Positions 10,308-23,642 of a stretch of DNA of 64,000 bases are shown piece by piece. The stretch covers positions 310,001 through 374,000 of the forward strand of contig VNKQ01000015.1 in assembly GCA_016508695.1 (NCBI GenBank). Reading direction: 5' to 3'. The notes under the pieces were generated by a model. It did not search any database. It was not told the origin of the DNA and saw nothing but the letters and a program-made list of their open reading frames with translations. This stretch comes from Hyphodiscus hymeniophilus (lineage: Eukaryota; Ascomycota; Leotiomycetes; Helotiales; Hyphodiscaceae). The position numbers were made by a program, and so were the translations under genes. Every line of letters begins with the position of its first letter. Positions within the stretch are counted from its first letter, which is position 1.

Positions 10308-13300
10308 GACAATCTCAACTCAATTGGCAGTGGGTAGATTTTGACGTGAAGAAGGTGGATGGTACGGAGGAGAAAGGGAGATAGACAGGCGGAGAGGATG
10401 TCAAATGTCCAACAAGTCTCCAAGGCCGTACAAAGGAGACCAAGCTGCCGCTCATTGCATTCGGTTCTCTATTTCCTCTTTAGCTCCCCATCCTTCCACT
10501 CAAAAAGGCCTGCCCACCCCAAGTCAGGGGCAGATCCTGTGGAAGAAGAAGCCGGAGTGGCATCCCGATGGAAGTGATGGAACACTGTTCCGACATGTCG
10601 ACATCCGGAAACCGAGGGAGCTGTCAACAGATGCGGATGCGGGTACCGGTTTTGCTGCAGCTCTTTCTTTCAAGGGGAGGTGATGGTATTCCCAGGCTGA
10701 CATCGGCCCCTTATCCCAGAGTGTGCTACAGTACCAACAGGGGCTACAAGGGGGCGGGCACCACTCAATATGCAGGTACAGAACGCAATTGCAGCCGAGT
10801 GGCCCTTGGGATGGGGGGGGCCGTGTTTGGAGGATGGATGCTGATTTCCTGTTTTTGGGATACGGAATTGGGATAATAATGAGAGAGGAGAATCTACGTA
10901 GATGACGCAAGACGAGCGGTAAGAAACTCGATTGTCTACCACCGTACAGTCTCTTTTTCTGATTTCCTCTACTTCTGGGTGCCCACTGGCTTTGAGACTC
11001 CCAGCTCAAGTTGGGACTCAAGTTAAAACTCAAAGAAGAGCCTCAGCCCAGTCATGCTTTTACGCTTTGTTATAGACAGCAGTAATGACTTGAAGAGATG
11101 TACATATTGTCTTGATTATCTTCGTTCTTTTCCATAAATCCTTCCATTTTTGTGCGCATTGGATCTCTCCATTTACCGAGGCTTCTCTCTCAACTGGTCG
11201 ATGGCAGGTGACGATTGCAATACTCTGTTAGAATTGATAGTAGATCCGAATGACAAAGTGACGAGCAAGGGATTACTGACACAGTTTCCTTTCCTTAAAT
11301 CTTCCTGCGTATCAGACTTGAAAGGTTAGCTAAGAATCTCAATGCGAAAAGCACGTGACTGTTTACTCCATTGAGAGAGTCCATATTGCCCTGAAGCCGA
11401 GATGTCGCACGAAAACTGCTGGCGAAAGTAAAGCAGTTTAGAACTATCCCCACGGTGATCAGTGTAGCAGCTTGGGAATCGCATATTGATCTTTTGAATT
11501 TCAGGAGTAAGGATGATTGGTTGTAAAAGTGGAATGACTCCGTTCTATTTGCTGGAAGCAATGGCCTGACCTGGAAATAGGGCCTTGAATTGTAGTAGAC
11601 ATCAGAATATCGGGGACAGTCTGTAGACCATTTCGAAAATCTTTTATGTAATGTATTCTGTTTCACATCTGATTTGGAAAACCCGTATGACGGCATCTTT
11701 TTATCCAGTGTGCTTGTAGAGTTGTAGTCTGTTCCACCATGCTGTGAGAAGACTGAGACAACACAGAATTCCTCCCCAAGGAAGCCGGAGCTGAGGACCA
11801 AGGTCGTGATACCGAGACTGCTGGAATTTTCAGTTTAAATCAAAGGCCAGGTCTGCACTGCCACAGGGTGTTTCGTAGTGCAAGATTCTCACATCCGTTG
11901 CTCGGAGTCAGGAATTCGAAAGAGCACAGCTACTTTTACGCACCTTGCACTTTACTGCATAATTAAGTAGGTTCGTTCCCGTACAAGACATCATCTGCGT
12001 AGCTACAGTTACTGCTGAATTTGGTTCTTTGGATTGCTTACACAGAAACGGTCGCTTGGTGCCGCTACGAGAAAGCTCCAATTCAACGACCACCCTGCAT
12101 CTAACCCTCTCTACTCTCCCAAAACCGGAACAGACAGCAATAGATCGAGTGACAATGCAGAATATTTGGAGAAGAAACAGCGAAAGGGGATTGATAATCA
12201 GGATAGGGATGATGAAGCTCAACTCTGGGCTTGATTTGCTCGCTGCTTGATCAATAATGCTAGATGGACGTTTTGCAGTACAGTGCATTCGAGACTGTGG
12301 CATACTGTTGCCCAAGAAAGAAGACTCGAGCCACCAGCTCGACAGTCACCGTTGTCCATATGTTCAAGCTGATTTTAGAACATCGGGTTGGTATGCACGG
12401 CTTCGGAGCCTTCGCGTTTCACAGCAGCTTCGGACAGAATTTTGAAGCGACTTCACTTTCGGGTCTGGAGCGGAGAAAGGATTTCAGTGCGAACTGGCGA
12501 TGTCTTCGAGGTCCAAGTGTCCTTGGAGGTTTCCTTGATACAAGAAGTGTTTGAATTACTTGTCAAATCTCTGTCAACACGCTCTTCAAGCCAGATACGT
12601 TCTGCTTCTCGGCAAAAGTTTTGCGTCCGGATTGCGACTTTGGCTTCTCAGTAAGCACTACCAAGAACTTTCATGCGAGGCTGCTGATCTATCGTATTCG
12701 GAGGATCTGGTTAATACATAGTATGCCTTGATCAGCCCTCTGGTGAGTTGCCCGGGGGTGACTTGATTTTTATAAAGTCGACCACCACACATCAGACAGC
12801 TCGAATTCACTGAACCCCAGACACTTCTCTCCCGTCATCTCCCTTATCTAGTTATCCAACACCTGGATCGCTATCTTGCTGACCCGCTGTCGACTAGTCA
12901 ACTTCCCTGCCGTTCAGGGGTCAAAGTCGAGGCTTATTATTCGCTTGCCGTGTACAAAATGATCTACCCCTGTGGCGCTCTCCCCATCAAGCCAACTATG
13001 CTCACCACAGAGCGCTATCTTTTCAGCTTTCTTCGGCTTATTTACTTTAGCTCCGGTCTTGGACCATCGGTACTTCGAAGTAGACTTGAACGAGTTTAAG
13101 CTTACTTGGCAGGACGCGGGAGTGATCTCCACTTGTACTCAATCTAGCCGCGCCCGAATTTTTGAGCTGCTCATCCTCAGCAGTGAGCACTATCTAATCT
13201 ACCAAGCTCCAGTCATACTAGATTGTTGCCGCCTAGGGCATGGTAGCGTTCTAAATGCATAGTTGCCATTTGACAATGCACCATGCACTATGCAATTGCC

Positions 13301-13546
13301 GCTGCTGCAATTTGGATATGGCGAAGAGCGACCGTCTCGTCGAACGCCACACGCACGCATGTGAGCTGTTCTCGCAAGGCACGATAAGCTTGCACCCGTG
13401 TCCGCCAGCCAAAGTCTATAAGCAGGTAGGATGTTCTTCATGTTAAGTTTTCATCTCCTTCCGCACGTCGCCTTCTGTTCTTCACATTCATTTCTACGCT
13501 TCTACCTCTTGGGGTGAGCTGTGCTGCTGTACAGTCCTCAATCACC
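10308..13546. other. gene-poor 3.2 kb stretch
   Basis: Includes the upstream regions of URC4 (left) and the tannase-family gene (right). There are several overlapping open frames on both strands (for example 10524-11033 and 11295-11801, minus), but they begin at non-ATG codons and show no domain. I see no supportable gene, RNA gene or transposon. Confidence 0.45.
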
Positions 13547-15695
13547 ATGTATTCCGCCTTTCCCATCCTCTTCGTCCTCTCTTCGTTTCACTCCTTTGCT
13601 GTATCTGCAAATCTCGATTGTACCGCCGAGGCCCTGTCTTCTTTCCTCCCTTCGAATACGACTATTACTCTCGCAGCTCCGATATCCAAGTTTGGATCCT
13701 TCTCGCAAAACGGTGTCAATATTAGCATACCGGGAAATGCACATATTGACAGCTCCAGTTTGCCCATCTGCGTATTGAACCTTCTGGTTCAGTCTTCGGC
13801 CAATACATCATTTAATACTGGCGTACTGCTGCCCAATAATTGGAATGGTAGATTATTAGCAACTGGCAATCCAGGCTTCGGTGGAGGACTTCGCTGGTCT
13901 TTCCAGGCAAATGTTCTCAAGTAAGTCAGGGGAGCAACCGGGATCTTTATTCTTTCTTCTCCTCCTTACCTTGCCTGAGGCCCAGGAACGGTTGAAACAT
14001 GATTGGGAGAACCAGAGTGAAGCAGACATTGACTCTTCCTACCTAGGTACGGCCCAGCAGTCACTGTTTCCACCGATACAGGCCATGTTGGAGCCCCTGG
14101 CGTCATCGACTGGGCCATAAATAACCCCGATGGAATCATTGACTGGGCATGGCGGTCTTTGCACGAATCTACTGTACTTGCCAAGACTCTGGCCAGCGCT
14201 TTCTACGGCAGTGATGTCCAGCACTCGTACTACACTGCTTGTTCGAATGGTGGAAGACAGGGATTGAAGGAAGTTCAGATGTTTCCAGACGACTACGATG
14301 GAGTTCTTGCTGGAGCACCACCGTGGCAAATCACACATCTCCATCCTTGGGCACTCCAACTTGGTCTTTGGAATCTTCCCGCCAACAAGTCCAGTCACAT
14401 CGATTCGTTCAAGTTTCCTATCATCGCGGATCTGATAATGGATCAATGTGACGCTCAGGATGGATTGGTGGACGGAATAATCCAAGAACCATATGCTTGT
14501 GACTTTAATTCCCTGGAGATAATGGTAAGCGCTATTTCGTCAGAGCTGCGAGACACATCCAATGAATCATGCTCGTCATACCGCCGCCAAATGAAGGATG
14601 CTAAATGAGACTTCTATAGTGTAATTCCACAACCACAAATACCACCTCTTGTCTTAGGGGAGACGACATCAACACCCTTTCTCTCTTCTACAACGATTGG
14701 GTTGCATCTGATGGTGCGCTGTTATTTCCCAGCTTCCCTCTCTCCGCTTCTGCATCTCGTTATGGCGAAGTCACCACCGCCCCCGACCACTTTGGCCTCG
14801 AGTACTTGTATGGATTTGTCTACAACTCCACAAGTTGGGACTGGTCAACTTTCAGCGGCGAGCAAACCGTCGCGTATGTCGACTCACTGAATACTGGCCA
14901 TGCCGCTGCTCTCGACATGGATCTCTCAGCTTTTAAATCCAACGGCGGAAAACTAATCATGTATCACGGTCTCTCTGATACCACCATCCCCACCGGCTCC
15001 AGCATCAATTACATTCAGGGTGTCAACAAAACCATGGGTTCTATTGATGACTTCATGCAACTGTATCTCGTGCCAGGTATGGGCCACGTAAGTCCTCTTC
15101 ATCCGTAAATCCAATACTATGACCATGCTAACGCACATAGTGCGGCCAATCCGAAATAGCTCCATATTACATCGCAGCTGCAGGCCAAATAGTAAGCACC
15201 GACAAAGGCAACGGTTTCTCGGTGCCTGGGTACGAAGACCCCCAACACGACGTCTTACTTGCAATGATGAACTGGGTTGAAAACGGCACAGCGCCGACCT
15301 CGGTAATCGCCACGAAATGGAACAACGACACGCTCGAAGATGGCATCCTGATGCAAAGACCTCTCTGCCCGTACCCCCAAAAGGCTGTGTATAGCGGCAG
15401 TGGCGATTATACTGATCCGAGCACATGGGCTTGTGAAGCAGGAAATACACTTGTTTTCCCAAATGTGAACGGGACGAGCATCGGCGCAGTGAAAGCTCTC
15501 AACTCGAGTATTGTGGATCCGGATGTTTGTATTGATGGCACGGATGATTGCTTTACGACGCCGAATGCGACGACTACTGGCGCGGCGGCCAGTGCGACGA
15601 GTAAAAAAGGTGCTGCGGCAAGGGTAGAGGGAGGTTTGATGGGCTTGATGGGGTTGGGGCTGGCGTTATTTCTTGGGTTTGGGTTCACGTTGTGA
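13547..15695 (+). CDS. tannase / feruloyl esterase family secreted protein, probably GPI-anchored
   Basis: Serine esterase of the tannase/feruloyl esterase family (PF07519 type), which hydrolyses phenolic esters of plant material outside the cell. Exons are 13547..13920, 14047..14524, 14620..15087 and 15141..15695, giving 624 aa. Introns are 126, 95 and 53 nt with good GTAAGT/GTAAGC donors. The chosen ATG starts a signal peptide (MYSAFPILFVLSSFHSFAVSA). The nucleophile block is YYTACSNGGRQG, close to the usual GCSTGGRQ; the acid and base are expected near MYHGLSDTTIP and LVPGMGHCGQ. There are many N-x-S/T sites. The C-terminus has a low-complexity spacer and a hydrophobic tail (GLMGLMGLGLALFLGFGFTL) like a GPI-attachment signal, unusual for this normally soluble family. 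Substrate cannot be predicted. Confidence 0.9.
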
Positions 15696-16425
15696 AGATA
15701 ATATCATAATTTATTCTTCTAGTATTTATTGTTGGGAGTTGGCTGGGATCGGTAGGGAATCTTTGTGCATAGACTATAGAATCACATAGAGACAACCAAG
15801 AATTTTTGTATCAAAAATATTAGAACTACCCACCACACGCATCGGCTTCTCTCTAGTTGCGGTCTTGAAACTGGAGAGCTCACTGACCGTGTAAGAGGAC
15901 TGGAGGAAAGTGACGGACAATAAAGTAAGCAAGTTTTCACATGTCTTAGCTTATATGGACAAGGCGAATCTTCAATAGCCGTGTCTCCTGTAGCAACATA
16001 GAGTAGTCCATACTTTGGAGACAGAAGTGTGAAGAGCTTGAATTTGAGAACTGCTTTCTAACCCACAAGGACTATCCTGCAGACGGTAGGAACGAGAATA
16101 TAGGAATAGCAGTAGATACGATCACTCAACCAAACAATGAAGAGGTCCTCAAACAATTGACCAATCTTCACGGCAAACGTTAAAATCATTAAAATCTCTT
16201 GTAGGTTTATATGAAGGAGCTGCACATCTCATATGGATGTGCGGTTACGGTAGTCGACTCGCCTGCTGTGGCAGTTCCAACACATCAACACCTTTACCTT
16301 CGTACTGTGAGAATGCTCACGCGCCTTCTAATTGAAAGACAGTGTTATTCCCTACGCTTCCTATGACTTCACGAATCCCCTAGACTTCAAAAGAAGCTCA
16401 ATACTGGCTTCAAAACAATACTGAC
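15696..16425. other. intergenic, tandem genes
   Basis: 3' flank of the tannase-family gene and promoter of the auxilin-like gene. No gene seen. Confidence 0.5.
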
Positions 16426-19268
16426 ATGGACGATTTATCCGGGCTCGATTGGTCCTCCACCTCGAACCCAACCTCGAGAGCCCCTTCTGGTACAGGTAAC
16501 TACTATCCTGCTCTTCGACCGACACCTCCTCCCCAACTCTCCGGACGCAACACTCCCGTTTCGAATCAAGCCTCCGGTGCTCCAAAACCGTTTGCGCCGC
16601 CCAAACCCTCAACCCCAGATAGCTTCTCGAATCTCGTATCCTTTGGCTCCTCGAAAACCACCACCCTCACACTACAGGAGCAGCAAGAGAAACTACAGGC
16701 GCAGAAGAGGAAGCTGGAGGAGGAGAAGAGAAAGCAATATGACGCGCAGTTCGGAAGTGGGCAGTTCTGGGATGGGCTGGGAAGCAAGAGTGCGACGCCC
16801 CCTGTGACATCGAGGAGCAATACGCCTGCCAGTAGACCTTTACCCCCGAGTTTTGCCAAATCAGCGGAGACTACGAATGGTATTGGGGCAAACGCTGCGG
16901 ACGACGATCTATTTGCGGCATTCAATGCGGATACAAAGGTCGATAGGTCGAGTAACTACCCTCCGCCCTCAATACCTAGTAGTGGGACGAATACACCTGG
17001 CATTGGAAGGGTGGGAGATTTGAGTAAACCACAGGCTTGGGAACGATCTGGGAGCTCAATGGGAGGTGTGGACTTAGGGGATGATGATGATCCATTTGGG
17101 CTGGTTCAGATAAAGGCACAAAGCTCTGCGCCAGCTTCCATACCTACTGTTGATGATGATGATTTCTTGGGCGACTTGGGAAAACCTGTGGAAGAGGTGA
17201 GGAGGAAGAGTCCTGCTATCCAAGATATTGCTTCTGAATCTGCCTCAGACAGTTCAGACGATCCTTGGGATAAAGCAGTTGCAGAGCTTGTGGATATGGG
17301 ATTTACAGCAGAGCAGTCACGGCGGGCTTTGACTGAGAGCGGAAGTGGCCTTGATATTCAAGCAGCTGTGGGATGGATTCTCAACGATGCACACAAACAA
17401 TCAAAATCAAAGCAACAGAGTCGGGACCCAAGTCGAAATAATGGCCAGTCAAATGGTGATCGAAGAGAGATCTCAAGGGATGCGGCAAGGAGGGAGAATA
17501 ATCCCGCTTGGATGCGTGAGGAAAGTCGAGATCATTCACAACCAAAGCGAGATGACAACCGATCACCTGCGAGCGGAGATGGAGATCTTTCAAAAGCTGC
17601 GGCAGCTGTCGGAAGCAATCTTTTCAAAACGGCCAATTCATTGTGGAAGACGTCGCAGAAGAAAGTCCAAAAAGCCGTTGCTGAGTTCCAACAAGAGTCG
17701 GACCCAAGTCAACCAAAATGGATGCGAGAAGCAGCAGAGAGGGAGCAAGAGGAACGCAGAGCAGCTACGGAAGGACGTGAATGCCGCCCAAAGCCTTCTG
17801 TCCCCGAGGTGACGGATGAAGCTTTGATGCTAGAAGGTGGTGGTCGACCTCCAAAGAAAGCAAAAGCTCCTGAATCTCGATTTCCTCCAAGCTCGAATTC
17901 TTCACGTGATCAGTCCCCTTCAATGCCGAGACCCCCACCAGAAAGGCCGACACCTATTCCGAGATGGCAGCAAAGTGCATCATCAGATCCCAAGTCTCGA
18001 ATAAGCAAGCAAGCTATAGAAGAGCAATCAGCGCAAGCATATGTCAGCCCTGCGCGACGTAAGAAAGCTACTCCACAACCTCAATCAACACCCGAGCCAG
18101 ATCTACTCCTCTCATCCTCTTCATCGCAACTCAGACAAGCTCAGTCTAGACCAACTCCAACACAGTCTCGTTCAATACCTCGCCCTACACCAGTGCCCAA
18201 CAAGCCATCAACACCAATTCAGACTCGGCCGAAAGCACCACCCCGCAACATCCCCCCCATCTCCAACATCGCCCTTCAAAGCTCGAATCAGGACCGTCTA
18301 GCGGGAACCAACCACTTTAAACGTGGTGATTATGCCTCAGCCCACCAATCGTACACCACTTCTCTCAACGTCCTCCCCGAGGCCCATCCGATAACCATAA
18401 TACTACGCTGCAACCGGGCTCTTACTGCGCTGAAAACTGGTGTACCGCGTGAAGCAGTCGCCGATGCCGACACAGCCCTCGCATTGATCGGTGTTTCAAG
18501 GGGTGACGGCGAAGTCATCGACCTTGGCCCTGGTGAAGCAGGCGGCAAGAAAGAAATGAAAGAATTCTGGGGTAAAGCATTAATGAGGAAGGCTGAGGCT
18601 CTGGAGCAAATGGAGAAATGGCGTGAAGCTGGCGACGTATGGAAGATATGCGTAGAAGGCGGAGTTGGCAACGCAACTGCCATTCAAGGCCGCACTCGAT
18701 GTGAAAAAGCCCTTGCACCCAAAGCCGCACCGGCTGCTCGACCCGTGATCTCACGGCCAAAACCAAAGCCTAGATCGGCAATCTCAGACCTTGGACCCCA
18801 GGCTCCTGATTCTGAAGCTGTGGGAAGATTGAGGGCTGCGAATAAAGCTGCTGAGAAAGCAGACGATGAGAAATTCGCGCTGACGGATATGGTGGATGAG
18901 AAGATTGAGCGTTGGAGGGGCGGAAAGAGAGACAATCTGAGGGCGTTGATAGGAAGTTTGGATTTGGTGATGTGGGAGAGTAGTGGATGGAAAAAGATTG
19001 GGATGCATGAACTGGTTACGAATGGGAAGGTAAAGATCAACTACATGAAGGCTATTGGGAAGTGTCATCCTGACAAGGTTCGTTCTATCTCTTCCGAGGT
19101 ATTTCCCAGATCGGAGAGATTCACAGCTCGGACTCCGGGCTTGTAATTTGCTGACGAATTGAATAGCTACCGCAGAATGCCACTACGGAAATAAAACTCA
19201 TCGCCGCGACTGTATTTAGTACCCTGAACGAGAGCTGGGATAAGTTCAAGGAGCAGAATGGCATGTAG
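16426..19268 (+). CDS. SWA2: auxilin-like clathrin-uncoating J protein (Swa2)
   Basis: Cofactor that recruits Hsp70 to clathrin-coated vesicles for uncoating. Exons are 16426..19077 and 19167..19268, giving 917 aa. The layout is that of Swa2/auxilin: a disordered N-terminus with clathrin/adaptor-type short motifs (DDLFAAF, DPFGL), a UBA domain at about 279-322 (WDKAVAELVDMGFTAEQSRR), a basic Pro/Ser-rich middle, TPR repeats from about 623 (GTNHFKRGDYASAHQSYTTS) and a C-terminal J domain with the HPD signature (CHPDK, about 879-883). The 89-nt intron lies directly after the HPDK codons, in phase 0, with donor GTTCGT and branch CTGAC; the second exon supplies the last J-domain helix (LNESWDKFKEQNGM). 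Without this exon the J domain would be truncated. Confidence 0.92.
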
Positions 19269-19619
19269 ATAATGACTGCTTGTCCAGTTCCATGGCTGTC
19301 CGCGAATGAGTCCGAAATGGAATCAGAATATCTAGACGGTATGCATCTTAGACATTAGAGTATCCAAACTTCAGACTCCATTAATGGCCATCAACGAGAT
19401 GATGCTTTGGAAGATATTCTGCAATTTCAATAGAAACAGAAACTATCAATGTATGTCCAACTGCTCAAAACCCAGCGAACCTCACCGCTCCTCTTTACAG
19501 TCTTCATAAAAAGATACTTAAAAGCACAACAAGCTACATCTTCAAATAATACAGTGCAGATTACCAATAGCTAACTGTGTAGCATACTGCACCTCGCGCC
19601 TCAACCCCTTGAATTCATA

Positions 19620-20922
19620 CTACCTCCTGGTCCTAGTTCTTTTCTTAGGACGTGACCCTTCAGGTTCATCTTCTTTATCACTGTCTTCGAGATTGATAGG
19701 CTCCCCCTCTTTGCCTTTCCCCTTAGATCCTTCAGGCTCATCTTCTTCGTCGGTCTCTGCGAAATAAACCTGGTCGCCTTCTTTAGCTTTGCCTTTCCCT
19801 TTCCCTTTCCCAATATTTCCCTGTGTCTTTGATCCTGGCTGTAGCTGATAACCTAAGCTGTCTAACTCACTGGTCAGCCCTTCTGTCCTTGCCGCCACTA
19901 TTCAAGGGGGAGAGTAATCTTACTGAAGTGTTTTAGCCAGATACCGACGCGCATATCTATATCTTGCCCTCGCAAGATGGTCCAACCCCACGGCTTTGGG
20001 ATGCGCTTTGTCAGATTTGCTGTGGGGAGATGTCCCGGTCTGCCTTCGAAGTCTATAACCAGCACTTGGGAGTTATCCGCTCTACCTGGAAAACCCATGA
20101 CACACAATACCAGCTCATTATGTTGAAAATTCTTCCCCCCCAATAATGAGGTTTGGCACGGCCTGCTGGACTTCCCGGTGGACTCTTGTGCCTTGGACGA
20201 GCGCAAAAGGAAGATCTCGACCCACAGCAGCGGATGGAATATTGGCAGGCATACGCCACGGCATGAAAACCCGCTGTAGCATGCGTGAGGGATACTCGAG
20301 CTCCGTTCCATCTATGAGACGTACTCTTTGCGTGATTTGCTCTTCCTGATCAGCGAGGGCCAAGCAGAATTTACCGAATTGTTCACCATTCAGCCCCGCG
20401 GGTAAATCTTCAGGTGAGTCGACTTTGTCAATGTTATCGCGTATACGATAAATACGCAATTGTGGATGCCCTGAAAGGTATGTATCAATATCAAAGTCGT
20501 ATTTTGAGGGGATAATTTCTCTAACCTCCACTCGCCTCACTCTCGCCTTCCTTTTCCTTCCCCTTGTTTATGGTGGAATTCTTTTTGGCTGGAACGACGG
20601 TGGGCTGATTCTTCTTACGGATACTTGCTCGGAGGCGATCTTGGAGGACTGATTTGTTTCCACTAAGAGGGAGATTTCGGCGCTCGCATTCCTCCTTCAA
20701 GTATCTTGCCTCGAACTGGTCCAGAAAGACTTCAGGCAAGTAGCCATTGGCATCATCTGCATCAGAGGCTTTGGAATTATCAAGGAATTCCTGTTTCTGT
20801 TCTGTGGCCAACTGCCCTCCGATGCTTTTCTTATAGTGACATCTGAGGCGTGTCACTAAATGTGCCTTTTTCCCCTTTATTGACAATTCCTGTCGAGTGC
20901 ATTCCCTTTGCAAATGGCTCAT
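19620..20922 (-). pseudogene. tandem SAP-domain protein, frame-broken
   Basis: Begins with ATG at 20922. The first segment (20922-20521) has two SAP-like DNA-binding helices-extended loops: LQRECTRQELSIKGKKAHLVTRL and YLKEECERRNLPLSGNKSVL (in order). The coding frame then moves to 20540-20118, and again at a G7/C7 run (plus-strand C7 at 20145-20151) to 20150-19898. A lysine/acidic tail with a duplicated EDEPEGS block follows in yet another frame (19898-19620). Protein-like text in all segments suggests one former gene of about 430 codons. Some shifts sit in homopolymers and could be sequence errors, but four segments make real decay credible. Function unknown; SAP domains usually bind DNA or chromatin. 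Confidence 0.55.
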
Positions 20923-21778
20923 AGTAAAAGAAGTGCTGTCGTCTGTTGATGGCAGCTGTATAAAAGCAAAGGCATCACCATCCCTTGCATCCCGTGACTT
21001 TTTGAGTGCTGCCTCTCGTGCGTCCGCTTCCCTGGGAGCCGTGACTCGAAGCCTTTGTTTTCAGTCTGTAGAAATAAGAAAATATGCGCCGCGATCATGT
21101 CGACAATGAGGAGTCAGGTCAGAATTACGTTACTCAAGCGACGCTTTATTGAAACACTTGACAAAGAAAGTATGAAGCAGATAAAGAGCATTACTTTCCC
21201 AAAAGAAAGCTGACGGATTCGTTAATTTGGCCATTATTTTTCATTGTGACCGCTTCAACCCTGTCAGAAGAGTCTCGGTTCGACCTTTGTATTTGTATGA
21301 ATATCAGTTGAAATGACCTGGTGATCGTATTATCACAGGAATTGAAGATAGAAGATTAAACACTAGAATAAAGACTTTAAATATATGATAAAACACATAA
21401 GTTGCACGTACTCGAATCTAATAGAGCTGAGGATAATTTACAGATACTAAAAAGAAAAAACGCTGAAATCCAAGCTTACTCCGAAATTAGATACTTATGG
21501 TAATTAAGGAGTATTAATGCTCAGGAATCAGATCATATCTTTCAGTAACCTAACGTCTGAAAACGCCGGAACATATCAGGGATTAAGATTATCAAAATAA
21601 GTAGGTACACTGGAGTGAAAGTACAATCCTACATGATTGAGATGGTTTGAAGATAGCCATTATTTTAGTGTGGGGCTAGTACCCTAGCACTCCAAGGGTC
21701 AGAGGCAGGACAGAGACGGAGGTCGGTGTCATCTTTACTGCGACCTCCGATACACAAGCGACCAAATCAGAAACGACA
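20923..21778. other. AT-rich intergenic, GTR1 upstream region
   Basis: The part at about 21100-21650 is clearly more AT-rich than its flanks and has no open frame of note. It holds the promoters of two divergent genes. Confidence 0.5.
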
Positions 21779-23131
21779 ATGTCTCTCCATGAGCCTGCCA
21801 GTGATAGTAGCTGCGACGAGGATTATCTTTGGCTTCCTCCCACTCGCAAATCTCACAATACAACCAAAATGGAGGACGCTATGAAGAATCTGAGCGTCGA
21901 AGATGAGCCAACTGCCTCCCCCTCAGAGCCACGAAAACAGAAGAAGAAGAAGGTCCTCTTGATGGGCAAATCCGGATCTGGCAAGAGTTCGATGAGAAGC
22001 ATAATCTTTAGCAATTACGTTGCTAAAGAGACCAGACGCTTGGGAGCGACGATTGACGTTGACCTCAGCCATGTCAAGTTCTTGGGCAATTTGACTCTCA
22101 ACCTATGGGATTGTGGAGGGTGAGTCGGCGGCTTTCTCCTATCTTTGCTTTCAATGACAGCTCTGCATCGCGGGGTAGCTCCCATCTCCGAGCTTGGTGT
22201 TCAAAATAGAGGAGCTCGCAGAGAAAACACCAGCTCGGTTGTACACAGAGCAAGAGCAAAGGCTTTCATCAGCATGCCTTCCTATTCTAGGGAGCAGATC
22301 ATTGCGCTTTTTCATATGAAACGGATTCAGCTAACAAGTCGCAGACAGGATGCGTTCATGGAAAACTACCTCGCCCAACAACGCCAACATGTCTTCTCCA
22401 ACGTCGGAGTCCTCATCTACGTGTTCGACATCGAGTCTCGAGACTTTGATCGTGACCTCCTCACCTATCGTTCCATCATCGGCGCCCTCCAGCAATTCTC
22501 TCCTACCGCGAGCATATACATCTTGGTTCACAAGATGGATTTAGTTGTCCCCAACCAGCGCGAAGAGATCTACAATGATCGTGTCTCCCTCATCCGTGGA
22601 AAGTCCGATACCTTCAATCCTATCCCCTTCGCTACATCCATTTGGGACCAATCTCTCTACAAGGCTTGGGCTGAGATCATCCATGATTTGGTGCCAAATC
22701 TGGATCAGATCGAGAAACACCTGGGCTCATTGGGCAAGATCATACAGGCAGAAGAGGTCCTTCTGTTCGAGCGTTCGTCGTTCCTGGTTGTCAGCAGCTG
22801 GACCAGTGCGATTGGCGCTCAAAACCCCACCACTGATCGATTCGAGCGCTTGTCCAACATCATCAAGAACTTCAAGCAAGGCACAAGCAAATTCACCGGT
22901 ACACCAAAGTCTGCTGAGCAGTTCGTCATCTTGGAGATCAAGCTGAAGGTTTTCTCAATGTTCGTCATCAAGTTCACCACCAACACGTACCTGGCTGTCG
23001 TTCTGCCACCAGGAGAGGAACGATTCAACAGTGCGCTTGAGAACTGCAAGATTGCGCTGAAGGAGTTTGAGGATCTAGATAGTCCAGCGAAGAAGGGCTC
23101 GGATCGTGGAGCAACGTCCAGCGAGACTTGA
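21779..23131 (+). CDS. GTR1: Rag-family GTPase Gtr1 (RagA/B type)
   Basis: Small GTPase of the Gtr1-Gtr2 heterodimer, which sits on the vacuole and passes amino-acid signals to TORC1. Exons are 21779..22119 and 22345..23131, giving 375 aa. Walker A is [11 protein letters not shown], the switch II region is [18 protein letters not shown] (formed only after splicing), the guanine-recognition motif is the Rag-type HKMD, and the C-terminal roadblock-like region is present ([20 protein letters not shown]). The 225-nt intron 22120..22344 (GTGAGT...CTAACAAGTCGCAG) is long for this window and separates the WDCGG and QDAF codons. The start at 21779 gives a 60-residue N-terminal extension; ATG 21869 is a possible alternative. 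Confidence 0.93.
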
Positions 23132-23642
23132 GAATTGAGACCTAGGATGACCATTATGACTGCATGATTCTCTGAGATGGCGCAAGAAGGAAATACCCAG
23201 GCGTTCTACGGAGCATAAAAGGATATCATGCGTAGAGCTAGTGAGCACAAATGCATATTCTGCGTTGATCTTGAACGTTTCTTCTTCGTTTCCTTTGTGA
23301 CCGTCACCTGCGACTACGTACCTACTAATTGCAATCTTCGGTTGCGCGAAATACGCTCTAAAGTGCGGCTTCGAATCATGTGGAATTTTGATCATTTAGG
23401 ACGTGAGACAAAACCAAGGATGTATGTAAAGTTTCAATTCGCTATGATACAGCAGTTTTATGCCTGTCTTATTGTATGATCTCGGCTGAATGAATTGGGT
23501 ACCAGTCCCTTCTCATCATCGCCGCACTTTCTGTCGAAAGTGAATCCACTACATTGAATTCGAAAACAAAGGTCAATGTCCCCATATGTCACAATGCCCA
23601 ACGCCTCGGAATTCTCCAGAGATCTGGTGCCTCCTCAACCTT
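23132..23642. other. short convergent intergenic region
   Basis: 3' flanks of GTR1 and of the DUF1996 gene, which converge. No gene seen. Confidence 0.5.

Noticed and set aside
10524..11033. 169-codon open frame, minus strand
   Set aside because: Low-complexity Pro/Ser/Arg text typical of non-coding GC-rich promoter sequence.
11295..11801. 168-codon open frame, minus strand
   Set aside because: The apparent start is TTG, and no domain, intron signal or homologue was recognised; long chance frames occur.
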